Positions 35,094 to 44,097 of a stretch of 64,000 nucleotides of DNA are shown piece by piece. A program made the position numbers and the translations under genes. The stretch's first letter is position 1, and every line of letters starts with the position of its first letter. This DNA comes from Peptococcaceae bacterium (GTDB lineage: Bacteria; Bacillota; Desulfitobacteriia; Desulfitobacteriales; Syntrophobotulaceae): contig JAAYUV010000025.1 of the NCBI GenBank assembly GCA_012517475.1, positions 1 to 64,000 on the forward strand, written 5' to 3'. A model generated the notes under the pieces. It was not told where the DNA came from, ran no database searches, and worked only from the letters and a program-made list of their open reading frames with translations.

Positions 35094-35165
35094 TACGATG
35101 TTTTTCCTTCTGGTTATCATTCATAATAACAAAAAAAATAAATACAGAGATATGAGGGAAAGCAC

Positions 35166-35882
35166 GTGAATGTAAAACAGATTTCTATTCCTGGTTACGG
35201 CAAGCCGCATCCGGTATGGCAGCAAGCTGTTCAAGACAGCGCCCCAATCCTCCTGGGTCTTATTCCTTTCGGACTGACGTGCGGGATCATGGGTTTGACC
35301 GTTGGGTTAAATCCATTTGAGATTATTATGATGTCCGTTTTGGTTTTTGCGGGGGTGGCACAATTTATTGCCATTACCATGATTGGTTCAGGTATAGCTT
35401 TTTGGGGAATTGTTTTGACTTCTTTACTGGTAAATCTCCGTTATCTTTTAATGGGAGCTTCCCTTGCTCCTTTTACGCTCAAGCAGTCTTTCCCCTCTCA
35501 GGCTTTGCTGTCATTTCTCCTAACCGATGAGTCTTATGCTTTGACGATTTCCAGGGCAACCAAAGAAGGTTATTCCTTTGTGTATCATCTTTGGGTCAGT
35601 CTTCCGATTTATATCGTTTGGATCCTTTCTACCATCGCAGGGGTTATTCTGGGAAACTATATTTCCGATCCCCTGGCTTGGGGGCTGGATTTTGCTATGC
35701 CTGCTACCTTTATGGTGTTATTATTCCCCCTGTTAAAAGACCGGATCAGTTTCATGGTCTGCGGGGCTTCTGCTCTGGCTGCTGTGTTGGGCTCCATGTT
35801 TTTGCCCGGAAAATGGTATATTATTGTTTCCTGCCTGTTGGCAACTATTTTAGGTGGAATCCTGGAAGGGGAAAAAAAATAA
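35166..35882 (+). CDS. azlC: AzlC family branched-chain amino-acid exporter subunit
   Basis: The 238-aa membrane protein has the AzlC block PILLGLIPFGLTCGIMGLTVG at the first helices, GVAQFIAITMI, and LLVNLRYLLMGASLAP. With AzlD it exports branched-chain amino acids or analogues. The start is GTG at 35166 after GAGGGA. It overlaps azlD by one base. Confidence 0.93.
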   Translation: MNVKQISIPGYGKPHPVWQQAVQDSAPILLGLIPFGLTCGIMGLTVGLNPFEIIMMSVLVFAGVAQFIAITMIGSGIAFWGIVLTSLLVNLRYLLMGASLAPFTLKQSFPSQALLSFLLTDESYALTISRATKEGYSFVYHLWVSLPIYIVWILSTIAGVILGNYISDPLAWGLDFAMPATFMVLLFPLLKDRISFMVCGASALAAVLGSMFLPGKWYIIVSCLLATILGGILEGEKK

Positions 35883-36199
35883 TGCGTGAAGACATCCTTT
35901 TTATCATCTGCGGAATGGCTCTTGTGACATTTGCGACCCGGTTTGCCAGTCTGGGACTTTTCCGTACAACCGGGATTCCCGCCTGGCTTGACCGCTGGTT
36001 GAAACATATACCGGCGGCGATTCTTACCGCTCTCATCGTTCCATCCCTTCTTTTACCCCAGGGCGAACTCTTTCTTTCCTTTCAAAATCATTACCTGGTG
36101 GCGGGTATCGTTTCCGCGTTTATTGCCTATCGCAGCAGGAATATTGTTGCAACGCTGAGCATTGGTATGGCAGCCATGTTCCTTCTGCGTTTTATCTAG
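35882..36199 (+). CDS. azlD: AzlD family exporter subunit
   Basis: This 105-aa protein with about four membrane helices (starts MREDILFIICGMALVTFATR, contains YRSRNIVATLSIGM) is the small partner of AzlC. Its ATG shares one base with the azlC stop (TAATG). A longer reading from 35591 is only an out-of-frame extension through azlC. Confidence 0.92.
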   Translation: MREDILFIICGMALVTFATRFASLGLFRTTGIPAWLDRWLKHIPAAILTALIVPSLLLPQGELFLSFQNHYLVAGIVSAFIAYRSRNIVATLSIGMAAMFLLRFI

Positions 36200-36308
36200 G
36201 TATCCATACCACGATAAGTGCTTGAAGATATTTTACACTTGGCTTTTTTATCCTCTAAAGTTTACAATATTAAATATGAAATATGTAATCGCACCGGGGG
36301 AACAAAAA

Positions 36309-37202
36309 ATGTCAATTAATTATCTGGACAGGAAAACAGGCCAATATCACGAAGAGATCGTGTTCGGCGATAAATTTCTCAAGTGGATTTACGAAACCAA
36401 CTCCGGTTCCTTTCTGCTGGAATCCCTTGTGAAACGAAAATTATTTTCTTATTTTTACGGAAAACTTCAGGACCTTCCCTCCAGCAGTAAAAAGATAAAA
36501 AAATTTGTCAACCATCAACGGATTGACATGCGCGAGGCTAAACAAGAAAAACTTGAATCCTACCGTACTTTTAATGAGTTTTTTACCAGGGAATTGAAAG
36601 CCGGCGCCAGGCCGATTCAATCTGATCCTGGTATCCTCATTTCTCCGGCAGACGGCAAAATACTGGCTTGGGAGAAGATTGATAAGGACCGGCTTCTCCA
36701 GGTTAAAGGCAGCACCTATTCGCTGGAAAACCTTCTCGGGAATAAAGAGCTGGCTTCGGTTTATGATCAGGGGACATGCCTTATTATTCGTCTTTGCCCC
36801 TCTGATTATCATCGCTATCATTTCCCGGACAGCGGTATCCCGTCTAAACCCCGGAGGATCAACGGTTACTACTACTCTGTAAATCCTCTGGCCTTAAAAA
36901 AGGTTGCTAAACTTTATTGTGCCAACAAAAGGGAACTTACAATTTTAAAGTCGGATCATTTCGGAGAAATTTTAATCATCGAAGTAGGGGCTACCTGTGT
37001 TGGATCCATCATCCAAACCTATTCCCCCGAACAGCATGTGCAGAAAGGATCCGAAAAAGGCTATTTCAAGTTCGGTGGTTCCACAATCATCTTGCTCTTC
37101 CGGAAAAACACCGTGCAAATTGATCCTGATCTCCTTTCAAACTCCTCAGAAGGGATTGAAACCAAGATCATGATGGGGGAAAGAATCGGCTGCAAGATAT
37201 AA
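36309..37202 (+). CDS. psd: Phosphatidylserine decarboxylase proenzyme
   Basis: The 297-aa enzyme decarboxylates phosphatidylserine to phosphatidylethanolamine at the membrane. FNEFFTRELK, SPADGKI, SDYHRYHFPDSG and the self-cleavage site FGGSTI are visible. Cleavage before that Ser makes the pyruvoyl group. Length fits the Clostridium-type Psd. The start at 36309 follows GGGGGA. Longer frames run back through azlD. Confidence 0.93.
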   Translation: MSINYLDRKTGQYHEEIVFGDKFLKWIYETNSGSFLLESLVKRKLFSYFYGKLQDLPSSSKKIKKFVNHQRIDMREAKQEKLESYRTFNEFFTRELKAGARPIQSDPGILISPADGKILAWEKIDKDRLLQVKGSTYSLENLLGNKELASVYDQGTCLIIRLCPSDYHRYHFPDSGIPSKPRRINGYYYSVNPLALKKVAKLYCANKRELTILKSDHFGEILIIEVGATCVGSIIQTYSPEQHVQKGSEKGYFKFGGSTIILLFRKNTVQIDPDLLSNSSEGIETKIMMGERIGCKI

Positions 37203-37203
37203 C

Positions 37204-38292
37204 TTAAACATTGAACCGGAAATTAATAATATCTCCATCTTCTACAATGTACTCTTTGCCTTCCAAAGTTGCGAGGCCTTTTTCCTTAACCTTGTTCATG
37301 GAGCCCAGTTCCTTTAAATGACGGAATTTACATACTTCCGCACGGATAAATCCTTTTTCAATATCGGAATGAATTTTTCCGGCAGCCTTTTTGGCGGCGG
37401 TATTCTTTCTGATTGGCCACGCCCTTACCTCATCCTGACCTGCGGTAAGAAAAGAAACCAGCCCAAGATAATCATACGCTGTCTTGGACAGCTTATCGAT
37501 CCCTGATTCGGTAATTCCCAGATCTTCAATAAAAATTTTCCTGTCTTCCGGATCCAATTGGTTAATCTCCAGTTCAGTTTTAATGCATAATTCTATCAAC
37601 GGGGTATTTACGCTCTGGGCATACTTAATTAATCCGTCTTTTGCAGGATACTCTTTCTCCAGAAGCTGATTCTCATCCATATTGACAACTAAAATCATAG
37701 GCTTTTCCGATAAAAACGAAAAAGTTTTAAGCAGTTCATTTTCTTCTTCCGTGAGGTTCAGGTTGTGGATAAGAAGCCCGTTTTCCAGGCCTTCCTTACA
37801 TTTTTTCAATACTTCAAGTTCTTCAAGGTTTTCCTTGGTAATTTTTTTGGAAGTCTGGATACGCCCGATACGATTTTCGATTACCCCAAGATCTGCAAAT
37901 AATAGTTCTAAGTTAATCGTCTGAATATCCCGCATGGGGTCAATACTGCCTTCATCATGTATAACACCCTCATTTTCAAAGGCCCTCAGGACATGGACCA
38001 GCGCGTCAACTTTTCGGATATTATCAAGGAATTGGTTGCCTACCCCTTTCCCTGTGCTGGACCCGCTCACAAGACCGGGTACATCAATCACTTCAATCGT
38101 AGCATAGGTCGTTTTTTTGGGGTTGTACATTTCCGCCAGAAAATCAATTCTTTCGTCCGGTATTTTGGCAATTCCCAGGTTCGCTTCAACCTTACCTTTG
38201 GAAAAACCTGAAACTTCGATATCGGATCCAGTCAAGAGATTAAAAAGTGTTGTCTTCCCTACCGAGGGTAACCCAATCAAGCCTATCTTCAT
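37204..38292 (-). CDS. ychF: Redox-regulated ATPase YchF
   Basis: This 362-aa Obg-related P-loop protein has G1 GLPSVGKTTLFNLL, DVPGLV, VNMDENQ in place of a guanine-specific NKxD, and a C-terminal TGS-like end EGKEYIVEDGDIINFRF. YchF binds ATP and associates with ribosomes and the proteasome. The N-terminal half is clear. Length is normal. It converges with psd with only one base between. Confidence 0.94.
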   Translation of the reverse strand: MKIGLIGLPSVGKTTLFNLLTGSDIEVSGFSKGKVEANLGIAKIPDERIDFLAEMYNPKKTTYATIEVIDVPGLVSGSSTGKGVGNQFLDNIRKVDALVHVLRAFENEGVIHDEGSIDPMRDIQTINLELLFADLGVIENRIGRIQTSKKITKENLEELEVLKKCKEGLENGLLIHNLNLTEEENELLKTFSFLSEKPMILVVNMDENQLLEKEYPAKDGLIKYAQSVNTPLIELCIKTELEINQLDPEDRKIFIEDLGITESGIDKLSKTAYDYLGLVSFLTAGQDEVRAWPIRKNTAAKKAAGKIHSDIEKGFIRAEVCKFRHLKELGSMNKVKEKGLATLEGKEYIVEDGDIINFRFNV

Positions 38293-38538
38293 CTATTAGC
38301 GCAGAACAACCTAGGTACGAATAAATGGTTCTGCTCTTCAACTCCTTTTTTTCCATTATACAACGCTTATGTTAGCATTGACGGGTTCAGCGGTCAACTT
38401 TTATATTTAAATCCAGTCTTCACAAAATAACATTTTCCTTTAAAATGTTAGTAAGCAGCTTTGAATATCACATTACCCGAACTGCTAACACTAGTGTTAA
38501 GATTTAAGAAAAGTATTGTCAAGAAAGAAGGTAAGTTC

Positions 38539-39168
38539 TTGTACTTTGACCTGACGGAAACTTTATATTCTCTTCCCGGAATTTTAATCGGTTTTGCTTT
38601 TCATGAATTTGCCCACGCGCAGACCGCAGTTTATTTAGGAGATGATACGCCCAGACTCCAAGGAAGAACTACATTAAATCCTTTTGCCCATATTGATATA
38701 ATTGGTTTTCTGATGATACTTCTGGCACACTTTGGTTGGGCTAAACCGGTTCAAATCAATCCCTATCATTTTAAAAATAAAAAAAGAGACGACTTCCTCG
38801 TCTCCATCGCAGGACCCCTGATGAATTTATTCATTGCATTCCTTTTTGTATTACTAAGCAAACTTTTTTTGTATCTTCCGGAAAATTTATTGGATAAAAG
38901 CACCTATGACATTGTCATAAATATCCTTGATTATACAGTATGGATTAACGTCGTTCTCTTTGTGTTTAACCTGCTCCCAATACCTCCGCTGGACGGCTCT
39001 CACATCTTTTTTGGTTTAACAGGTTTATCAGGCAGCCCGTTGTATTATCGGATTCAGCAGCTAAGCACAATGATTCTCATTGTCCTCATTATTACGAACC
39101 TCCTTGACAAGATCATTGGTCCGCCCATTATCTATATTTATGATAATTTAACCGGAATCTTATTCTAA
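38539..39168 (+). CDS. Site-2 protease-like M50 membrane metallopeptidase
   Basis: The 209-aa membrane protein has zinc motif FAFHEFAHAQTA (HExxH) and the distal ligand in NLLPIPPLDGSH (NPxxDG-like). This is the short YwhC-type S2P family of Firmicutes, which cleaves within membranes. Substrate unknown. I place the start at TTG 38539 with GAAGG 7 bases upstream. An in-frame TTG at 38461 would add 26 residues without a site. Confidence 0.85.
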   Translation: MYFDLTETLYSLPGILIGFAFHEFAHAQTAVYLGDDTPRLQGRTTLNPFAHIDIIGFLMILLAHFGWAKPVQINPYHFKNKKRDDFLVSIAGPLMNLFIAFLFVLLSKLFLYLPENLLDKSTYDIVINILDYTVWINVVLFVFNLLPIPPLDGSHIFFGLTGLSGSPLYYRIQQLSTMILIVLIITNLLDKIIGPPIIYIYDNLTGILF

Positions 39169-39288
39169 GATTTTTCGTATGATTTTATTTTTGAAAGGCA
39201 AAGAAAAAACCTTAGATCAAATACAATTATTGTACTATAATAATCTAGAGGAACCTTTTTCCTTGATTAATGGATATGGGTGATAGGT

Positions 39289-40119
39289 ATGATCAAAATT
39301 GCAACCGACAGTGTCTCTGATCTTCCTTCGGAGTTAATTGAAGAGTACGGTATTACGATTATTCCCTTACATGTTAATATTGAGGATCAAACTTATTTGG
39401 ACGGAGTCAATATCACATCGCTTCAAGTATGTGAACAGATAAAAAATGGCCACTCTCCAAGCACCTCTCAGATTCCCCCTTCGAAGTTTTATGAGGTTTT
39501 TGAGAAGTTAACCAGTGATGGGGATGAAGTAATTGCCATTACCATGTCCTCCCAACTTAGCGGAACCTATAATTCCGCTATGTTAGCCAGGCAGCAGCTT
39601 CCGGACAGAAAAATAGAAATATTGGACAGCATGGGGGTTTCCCTGGGGCAGGGACTCCAAGTCTTAGAAGCCGCGAGAATGGCTTTATTAGGAATGATTT
39701 CCCAGGAAATCATTACCCGGCTAAACCAATTGCGTAATAAAATGAATTATGCAATTATCATTGATTCCTTAGATTATTTGTTTAAAGGAGGCCGCATTAG
39801 TAAAGTCCAGTACATAGCGGGTAATCTCCTCAACTTAAATATTGTATGCGGTTCAGACGGGGCCGGTAAAATCAGCGTCATAGAAAAATTTATCGGAAAA
39901 GAAAAAAACATTCTGAAGTGGATAGGCAAATACCTTTCCAAACTGGATCTCAAAAACAAAACGGTGGGTATTTGCACGATCAATAACGAAGCTCTCCTCT
40001 CAGAAGTGAAGTCTCTCATTCAGGGTTATTGTCCCAAGGAGATCATAACTTCTCACATCGGTTCAACTGTAGCCTGTTATGCAGGTCCCAATGCCATAGG
40101 GATCTTCGCAGAAAGTTGA
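39289..40119 (+). CDS. DegV family fatty-acid-binding protein
   Basis: This 276-aa protein begins MIKIATDSVSDLP, with TSQIPPSKF, SSQLSGTYNSA and a C-terminal HIGSTVACYAGPNAIGI. In Gram-positives such FakB-like proteins present fatty acids to the kinase FakA. No fakA gene is nearby. GTG at 39280 is an alternative start. Confidence 0.9.
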   Translation: MIKIATDSVSDLPSELIEEYGITIIPLHVNIEDQTYLDGVNITSLQVCEQIKNGHSPSTSQIPPSKFYEVFEKLTSDGDEVIAITMSSQLSGTYNSAMLARQQLPDRKIEILDSMGVSLGQGLQVLEAARMALLGMISQEIITRLNQLRNKMNYAIIIDSLDYLFKGGRISKVQYIAGNLLNLNIVCGSDGAGKISVIEKFIGKEKNILKWIGKYLSKLDLKNKTVGICTINNEALLSEVKSLIQGYCPKEIITSHIGSTVACYAGPNAIGIFAES

Positions 40120-40150
40120 GCTTCTCTAAATCTTAAAATCTACGCAGCAT

Positions 40151-40199
40151 AAAAATCCCCTTCCGGTTCTTCCAATATGGTACCTGATGGGGATTTTTT
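40151..40199. terminator. Bidirectional terminator between degV-like and dsrE-like genes
   Basis: AAAAATCCCC (40151-40160) pairs with GGGGATTTTT (40189-40198) and both strands end in T-runs, serving the converging genes. Confidence 0.8.
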
Positions 40200-40224
40200 A
40201 TGGCCCTTACCATTTTCCAAAAAA

Positions 40225-40692
40225 CTAGATAAACAAATTGACATTCGCTTCGTCTGCTTCTGCCAGATAAGTAGCTACTCCGGCAAACTCGAGCCCTTCC
40301 ATCAATTCTTCTTCCCGGATGCCCATCACATCCATAGACATGGTGCAGGCAATCATTTTAATACCCTGATCCTTAGCCGTCTGGATCAGTTCAGGCAGAG
40401 ATGTGACGTTTTGCTGCTTCATGACCACTTTCATCATGGAAGCGCCCATACCTCCGAAATTCATCTTGGAAATTCCCAGTTTGTCCGCTCCCCTGGGCAT
40501 CATCCGACCAAACATGGCCTGCAGGAAACTTTTTTTGGCACTGACTTTCTCAGGCTTCCTTAACGTATTCAGCCCCCAGAAGGTGAAGAACATGGTGACG
40601 TCGTCACCCATTGCGGCCGCACCGTTGGCGATAATAAAGGCCGCCATGACCTTATCCAGATCGCCGCTAAAGACTATGATTGTTTTTTTCAT
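40225..40692 (-). CDS. DsrE/DsrF/DrsH-like sulfurtransferase
   Basis: The 155-aa protein starts KKTIIVFSGDLDKVMAAFI and has FFTFWGLNTLRK and the conserved cysteine in KMIACTMSMDVMGI. Members bind persulfide sulfur and pass it to or from TusA. It lies 150 bases after the hdrB-like gene with room for its own promoter, at the end of the TusA-Hdr cluster. Role as sulfur carrier for the cluster is inferred. Confidence 0.9.
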   Translation of the reverse strand: MKKTIIVFSGDLDKVMAAFIIANGAAAMGDDVTMFFTFWGLNTLRKPEKVSAKKSFLQAMFGRMMPRGADKLGISKMNFGGMGASMMKVVMKQQNVTSLPELIQTAKDQGIKMIACTMSMDVMGIREEELMEGLEFAGVATYLAEADEANVNLFI

Positions 40693-40842
40693 TGCAAACC
40701 CTTCCTTTTAATCATTAAATTTTTAAGTCGTTTAAATACCAATAAAGAAATTCAAGAAATGTTCTTAACTAATCTTCCGGTCAATGAGTATTTGTTCAAC
40801 CATAAAATAAAGCCGCTTAAACCGAATACCGTTTAGCTTAAC

Positions 40843-41799
40843 CTATAAATAAGCCTTTACAAGATAATCCGATATATCCTGCAGTTCGATTTCACCCTGA
40901 GTTGCTTTATGCAAATTCACCAAACAAATCGGACACATCGTAGCCCCTTTGGAACAAACCGCTTTCAGCTGGTCAACCCTTTTGCAGGCGCTTTCCCTGG
41001 CCTTTTTAGGAAAGAGGGATTCCGCCGGTCCCCCGCAGCAAAGCGTAAACGTTCCTGAATCAACAGGTTCCTTCAAGGTGATTCCGGCATTTTGCAGAAG
41101 CGTTCTCTGTTGAGACAGGACGTTTTCGTAGCGGGCATAAACACAGGAGTCGTGAAGTACCAGCTCCATGTCCAATTGATTTTTGGGCTGAATGTTCTTT
41201 TCGACCAATACTTCCATATAACTTCTCACGTTCAGGTCGTAGTCCCTGATAAATTTTGGGTAGACGGAACGCAGCATATTGGTGGTATGCGGATCCACCG
41301 TAATCACGTTTTTTACCTGATATTTTTTGAATACCGCATAGACCTTACGGGCATGCTCTTCCAAAATATCATCCATCCCCAGGTCGTAAACCAGGGCACC
41401 GGAATACAGATCATCCTCATATAAAGAACCAAATTCAACTCCGGCCTTTTGTAAAAGTTTGGCTATATTGGCGAGCATTTTGTCAAACGAATCCCTTAAC
41501 TCTTTGGAAGGCCTGGCCATAAAATCAGTAAGATTTACGGCCTTATTGACTATCCGGCCGTATTTGATCAAGTCAACAATCCGGGTATCCTCGATCTTTT
41601 CCTGAGCTTTATTCATGGCTTCTATATAAGGAATGAGCTGGTACATCATCCCGGTATACAGTACGGTTTCTCCACCTTTGGGCAGATCCAAACCCTCAGC
41701 CCACTTCGTTGCATTTTTGGCGGAAATGGGCAGTACCGACTTTCTGATCTTTAAATTGTCGGCAAGAATTCCTATGGTATCACCGATCGGCAACGGCAT
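40843..41799 (-). CDS. HdrB/HdrD-like CCG-domain protein with one intact CCG motif
   Basis: In this 318-aa protein the C-terminal half keeps HDSCVYARYEN, TLCCGGPAESL and ATMCPICLVN, a full CCG site for a noncubane [4Fe-4S] cluster. The N-terminal half has the same layout but with cysteines replaced (LYTGMMYQLIPY, LYSGALVYDLGM, DPHTTNM), so only one such cluster is expected. In methanogen HdrB this type of cluster cleaves a heterodisulfide. The target here could be a disulfide, persulfide or trisulfide. The ATG follows GGGGGAG. Confidence 0.88.
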   Translation of the reverse strand: MPLPIGDTIGILADNLKIRKSVLPISAKNATKWAEGLDLPKGGETVLYTGMMYQLIPYIEAMNKAQEKIEDTRIVDLIKYGRIVNKAVNLTDFMARPSKELRDSFDKMLANIAKLLQKAGVEFGSLYEDDLYSGALVYDLGMDDILEEHARKVYAVFKKYQVKNVITVDPHTTNMLRSVYPKFIRDYDLNVRSYMEVLVEKNIQPKNQLDMELVLHDSCVYARYENVLSQQRTLLQNAGITLKEPVDSGTFTLCCGGPAESLFPKKARESACKRVDQLKAVCSKGATMCPICLVNLHKATQGEIELQDISDYLVKAYL

Positions 41800-41828
41800 G
41801 TCTTGACTCCCCCTAACATTAGACTCCC

Positions 41829-42131
41829 TTAGACACGAAAGACATTTTTATTCAGATAATAGCGCAGCAATCTCACGTTTTCCGCAATATGGACCTTTGC
41901 CGGACAGTTTGCTTCACACATCCTGCAGAGAAGGCAGGAATAGATGGTTTCCTTATTTTCCAGTACTTTGTCTTTAAACCCCAGCAAAACATACCTGAAC
42001 AGTTTGCGGGGGAGAAGCTCGATACCCATAGGGCATACTGCGCTGCATACCCCACAGTTCATACAGGCCGAGGCATTAAACTCATTAGACTTTTTAACTT
42101 CTTCCACAAAGTTGGGATTAGCAACTGTCAT
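41829..42131 (-). CDS. HdrC-like 4Fe-4S ferredoxin
   Basis: The 100-aa protein has two four-cysteine motifs, CMNCGVCSAVCP and CLLCRMCEANCP, typical of HdrC, which wires HdrA to HdrB. Its start overlaps the preceding winged-helix gene by 4 bases, and it is followed by the HdrB-like gene after 29 bases. Confidence 0.9.
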   Translation of the reverse strand: MTVANPNFVEEVKKSNEFNASACMNCGVCSAVCPMGIELLPRKLFRYVLLGFKDKVLENKETIYSCLLCRMCEANCPAKVHIAENVRLLRYYLNKNVFRV

Positions 42132-42370
42132 TTAGCTTCCTCCTTTACCGGCCTGTAGAGAAAGTACCCCTCATCCGTTTGCCCATCCTCAGTAACGTAG
42201 CCGTATTTGCGCATCCCCATCACCCAGTACATCACTTCGGGAGAGGGGTATTCGATGGCATCAGCAATTTCCGGGACAGTTTTGGATCCCTCTTGGAGGA
42301 CTTCAAGAATCCTGTCCCGCATCACCATTTCTTCCCGGATAATTTCCCTTACATCTCTTATTCCATCCAT
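42128..42370 (-). CDS. Small winged-helix-like protein inside the Hdr operon
   Basis: The 80-aa protein has a helix-turn-helix-like stretch (RILEVLQEGSKTVPEIADAI, then EVMYWVMGMRKYGYV) and a basic/acidic tail. It overlaps hdrA by one base and hdrC by four, so it is translated with them. It could be a small subunit or a regulator. No cysteine is present. Function unknown. Confidence 0.7.
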   Translation of the reverse strand: MDGIRDVREIIREEMVMRDRILEVLQEGSKTVPEIADAIEYPSPEVMYWVMGMRKYGYVTEDGQTDEGYFLYRPVKEEAK

Positions 42371-44097
42371 CAGAACTTCTCCTTTAAGAGTCCATCAATC
42401 ATCGCTTTCATCTGCCCATCGGTATATCCTTTCAGATCAAGCGCATGGTTTGGACATATTGGAATACAACCGCCGCACCCTTTACAGAGTGCTTCGTGGA
42501 TTTTAGCTACTTCTTTGCCTTGCACCTGTTCCTTACTAATAGCGGTGTAAGGGCAGGCCGTCTCACATTCACCGCACCAGGTACAAGCTTCCCGGTTAAC
42601 CATGGCGATCAGGGGCTCCAATTCCACATACCCCTTCTTGAGAATGGCCGCGCTCTGAGAGACCGCCGCTAGAGCCGAAGCCACACTTTCAGCAGAATTC
42701 TTGGGACCCTGGCAGGTACCGCAAATATATACTCCGTCCACTACAGTCTCCACCGGACGCAGCTTGGGATGGATTTCATTAAAGAACCGGTCCCGCCCGA
42801 CCGGCAGTTTCAGAATATCCACCAGCTTTTGATTTTCTTTGGGAACCATGCCTGTTGCCAGTACCACAAGATCGGCTTCAATCTCCACTTCTTCCCCGAA
42901 AGTCAGCAAATCTTTTACGGTTACATTGAGAGTTCCGTTGGCACCCTTGGTAATTTGAGGCGGTTCGTTTTCATCAAACTTAAGAAAAATAGAGCCGCGC
43001 TTCAGTGCATCATTGAGAAGCAGTTCAAATTTGCCGTAAGTTCTCATATCCCTGAATAAATGATATTGATGGACTTGCGGATTCTTTTCCAAGGCCTGAA
43101 TAGAGGAGTGGACGGCGGCGTTGCAGCAGTAACGGGAACAGTACCGGTTGCCGTCTTCCGCCTCATCGCCTTGCCTGCTCCCCACGCAATAAACATACAC
43201 CACATTTTTGATCTCTTTTCCTTGGCGAATAATTTTTCCTTCACTTTTATCCAGGAGTTTCTTAAACTCCGCCAGGGTGACTACCCCGTCCATACCATAC
43301 CCATACTCATCTTCATGGGGCTTATAAGCATTAAATCCTGTAGCCGTAATGATAGCTCCAACATGAAGAGCGATTTCTTCCTGGTCCCGGACTCTGATTT
43401 TTACCCGGAAATCCCCAACACTCCCTGTTTTATCAATCACTTCAGCCTGGGTAAAAAGGGTTATACTGTCCCGCTTCTTTACTTCATTTACCAGTTGGTT
43501 AATGATTTCTTTGCCGTTTCTTCCGTGCGGGTACATTTTTCCGAAACCTGCCACCCAGCCTCCGGGCTCCTGCTCTTTTTCCGCCAGATATACAGCAATC
43601 CCGATATCATTCAGCCCTATTGCCGCCCTCAGCCCGGCGATACCCGCCCCGATAATGAGCACTTTGGGAACAGTATTGATCTTGATCGAATGGAGGGGTT
43701 CGGTCAGGTTTGTCCTGTTAATTCCGGCCCTGACCAGCCGTATGGCCTTCTCCGTAGCCCCTTCGTGGTCGTCTGTATGGGTCCAGGAACATTGCTCCCT
43801 GATATTCACCTGGGTGTACTGGTACGGATTTAAACCGGCTCTTTTTGCTACGTCCCGGAAAGTATGCAGGTGAAGTTTGGGGGAACAGGAAGCTACAACC
43901 AACCCGTCCAGATTTTGCTCCTTGATATCCCGGATAATATCCTGCTGCCCGGCATCCGAACAAGTAAACATGGAAGTTTTGGCTACCACCACTCCGGGTT
44001 CATCCTGAACGGCTTCCTTGACTTTATCGACATTAACATAGTCTGAAATATTCCCGCCACAGTGGCAAATATATACTCCTATTCTCCTGTCACTCAT
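42370..44097 (-). CDS. HdrA-like FAD/iron-sulfur protein
   Basis: The 575-aa protein begins IGVYICHCGGNISDYV. It has a Cys-containing N-terminal region (TSMFTCSDAG, SCSPKLH) and the FAD fold GAGIAGLRAAIGL at ~residue 150, with YCSRYCCNAAVHS and GTCQGPKNSAE later. It ends with two 4Fe-4S motifs CTWCGECETACP and CKGCGGCIPICP. This is the HdrA layout. HdrA can bifurcate electrons at its FAD. The start overlaps the preceding gene by 4 bases (ATGA). Confidence 0.92.
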   Translation of the reverse strand: MSDRRIGVYICHCGGNISDYVNVDKVKEAVQDEPGVVVAKTSMFTCSDAGQQDIIRDIKEQNLDGLVVASCSPKLHLHTFRDVAKRAGLNPYQYTQVNIREQCSWTHTDDHEGATEKAIRLVRAGINRTNLTEPLHSIKINTVPKVLIIGAGIAGLRAAIGLNDIGIAVYLAEKEQEPGGWVAGFGKMYPHGRNGKEIINQLVNEVKKRDSITLFTQAEVIDKTGSVGDFRVKIRVRDQEEIALHVGAIITATGFNAYKPHEDEYGYGMDGVVTLAEFKKLLDKSEGKIIRQGKEIKNVVYVYCVGSRQGDEAEDGNRYCSRYCCNAAVHSSIQALEKNPQVHQYHLFRDMRTYGKFELLLNDALKRGSIFLKFDENEPPQITKGANGTLNVTVKDLLTFGEEVEIEADLVVLATGMVPKENQKLVDILKLPVGRDRFFNEIHPKLRPVETVVDGVYICGTCQGPKNSAESVASALAAVSQSAAILKKGYVELEPLIAMVNREACTWCGECETACPYTAISKEQVQGKEVAKIHEALCKGCGGCIPICPNHALDLKGYTDGQMKAMIDGLLKEKF

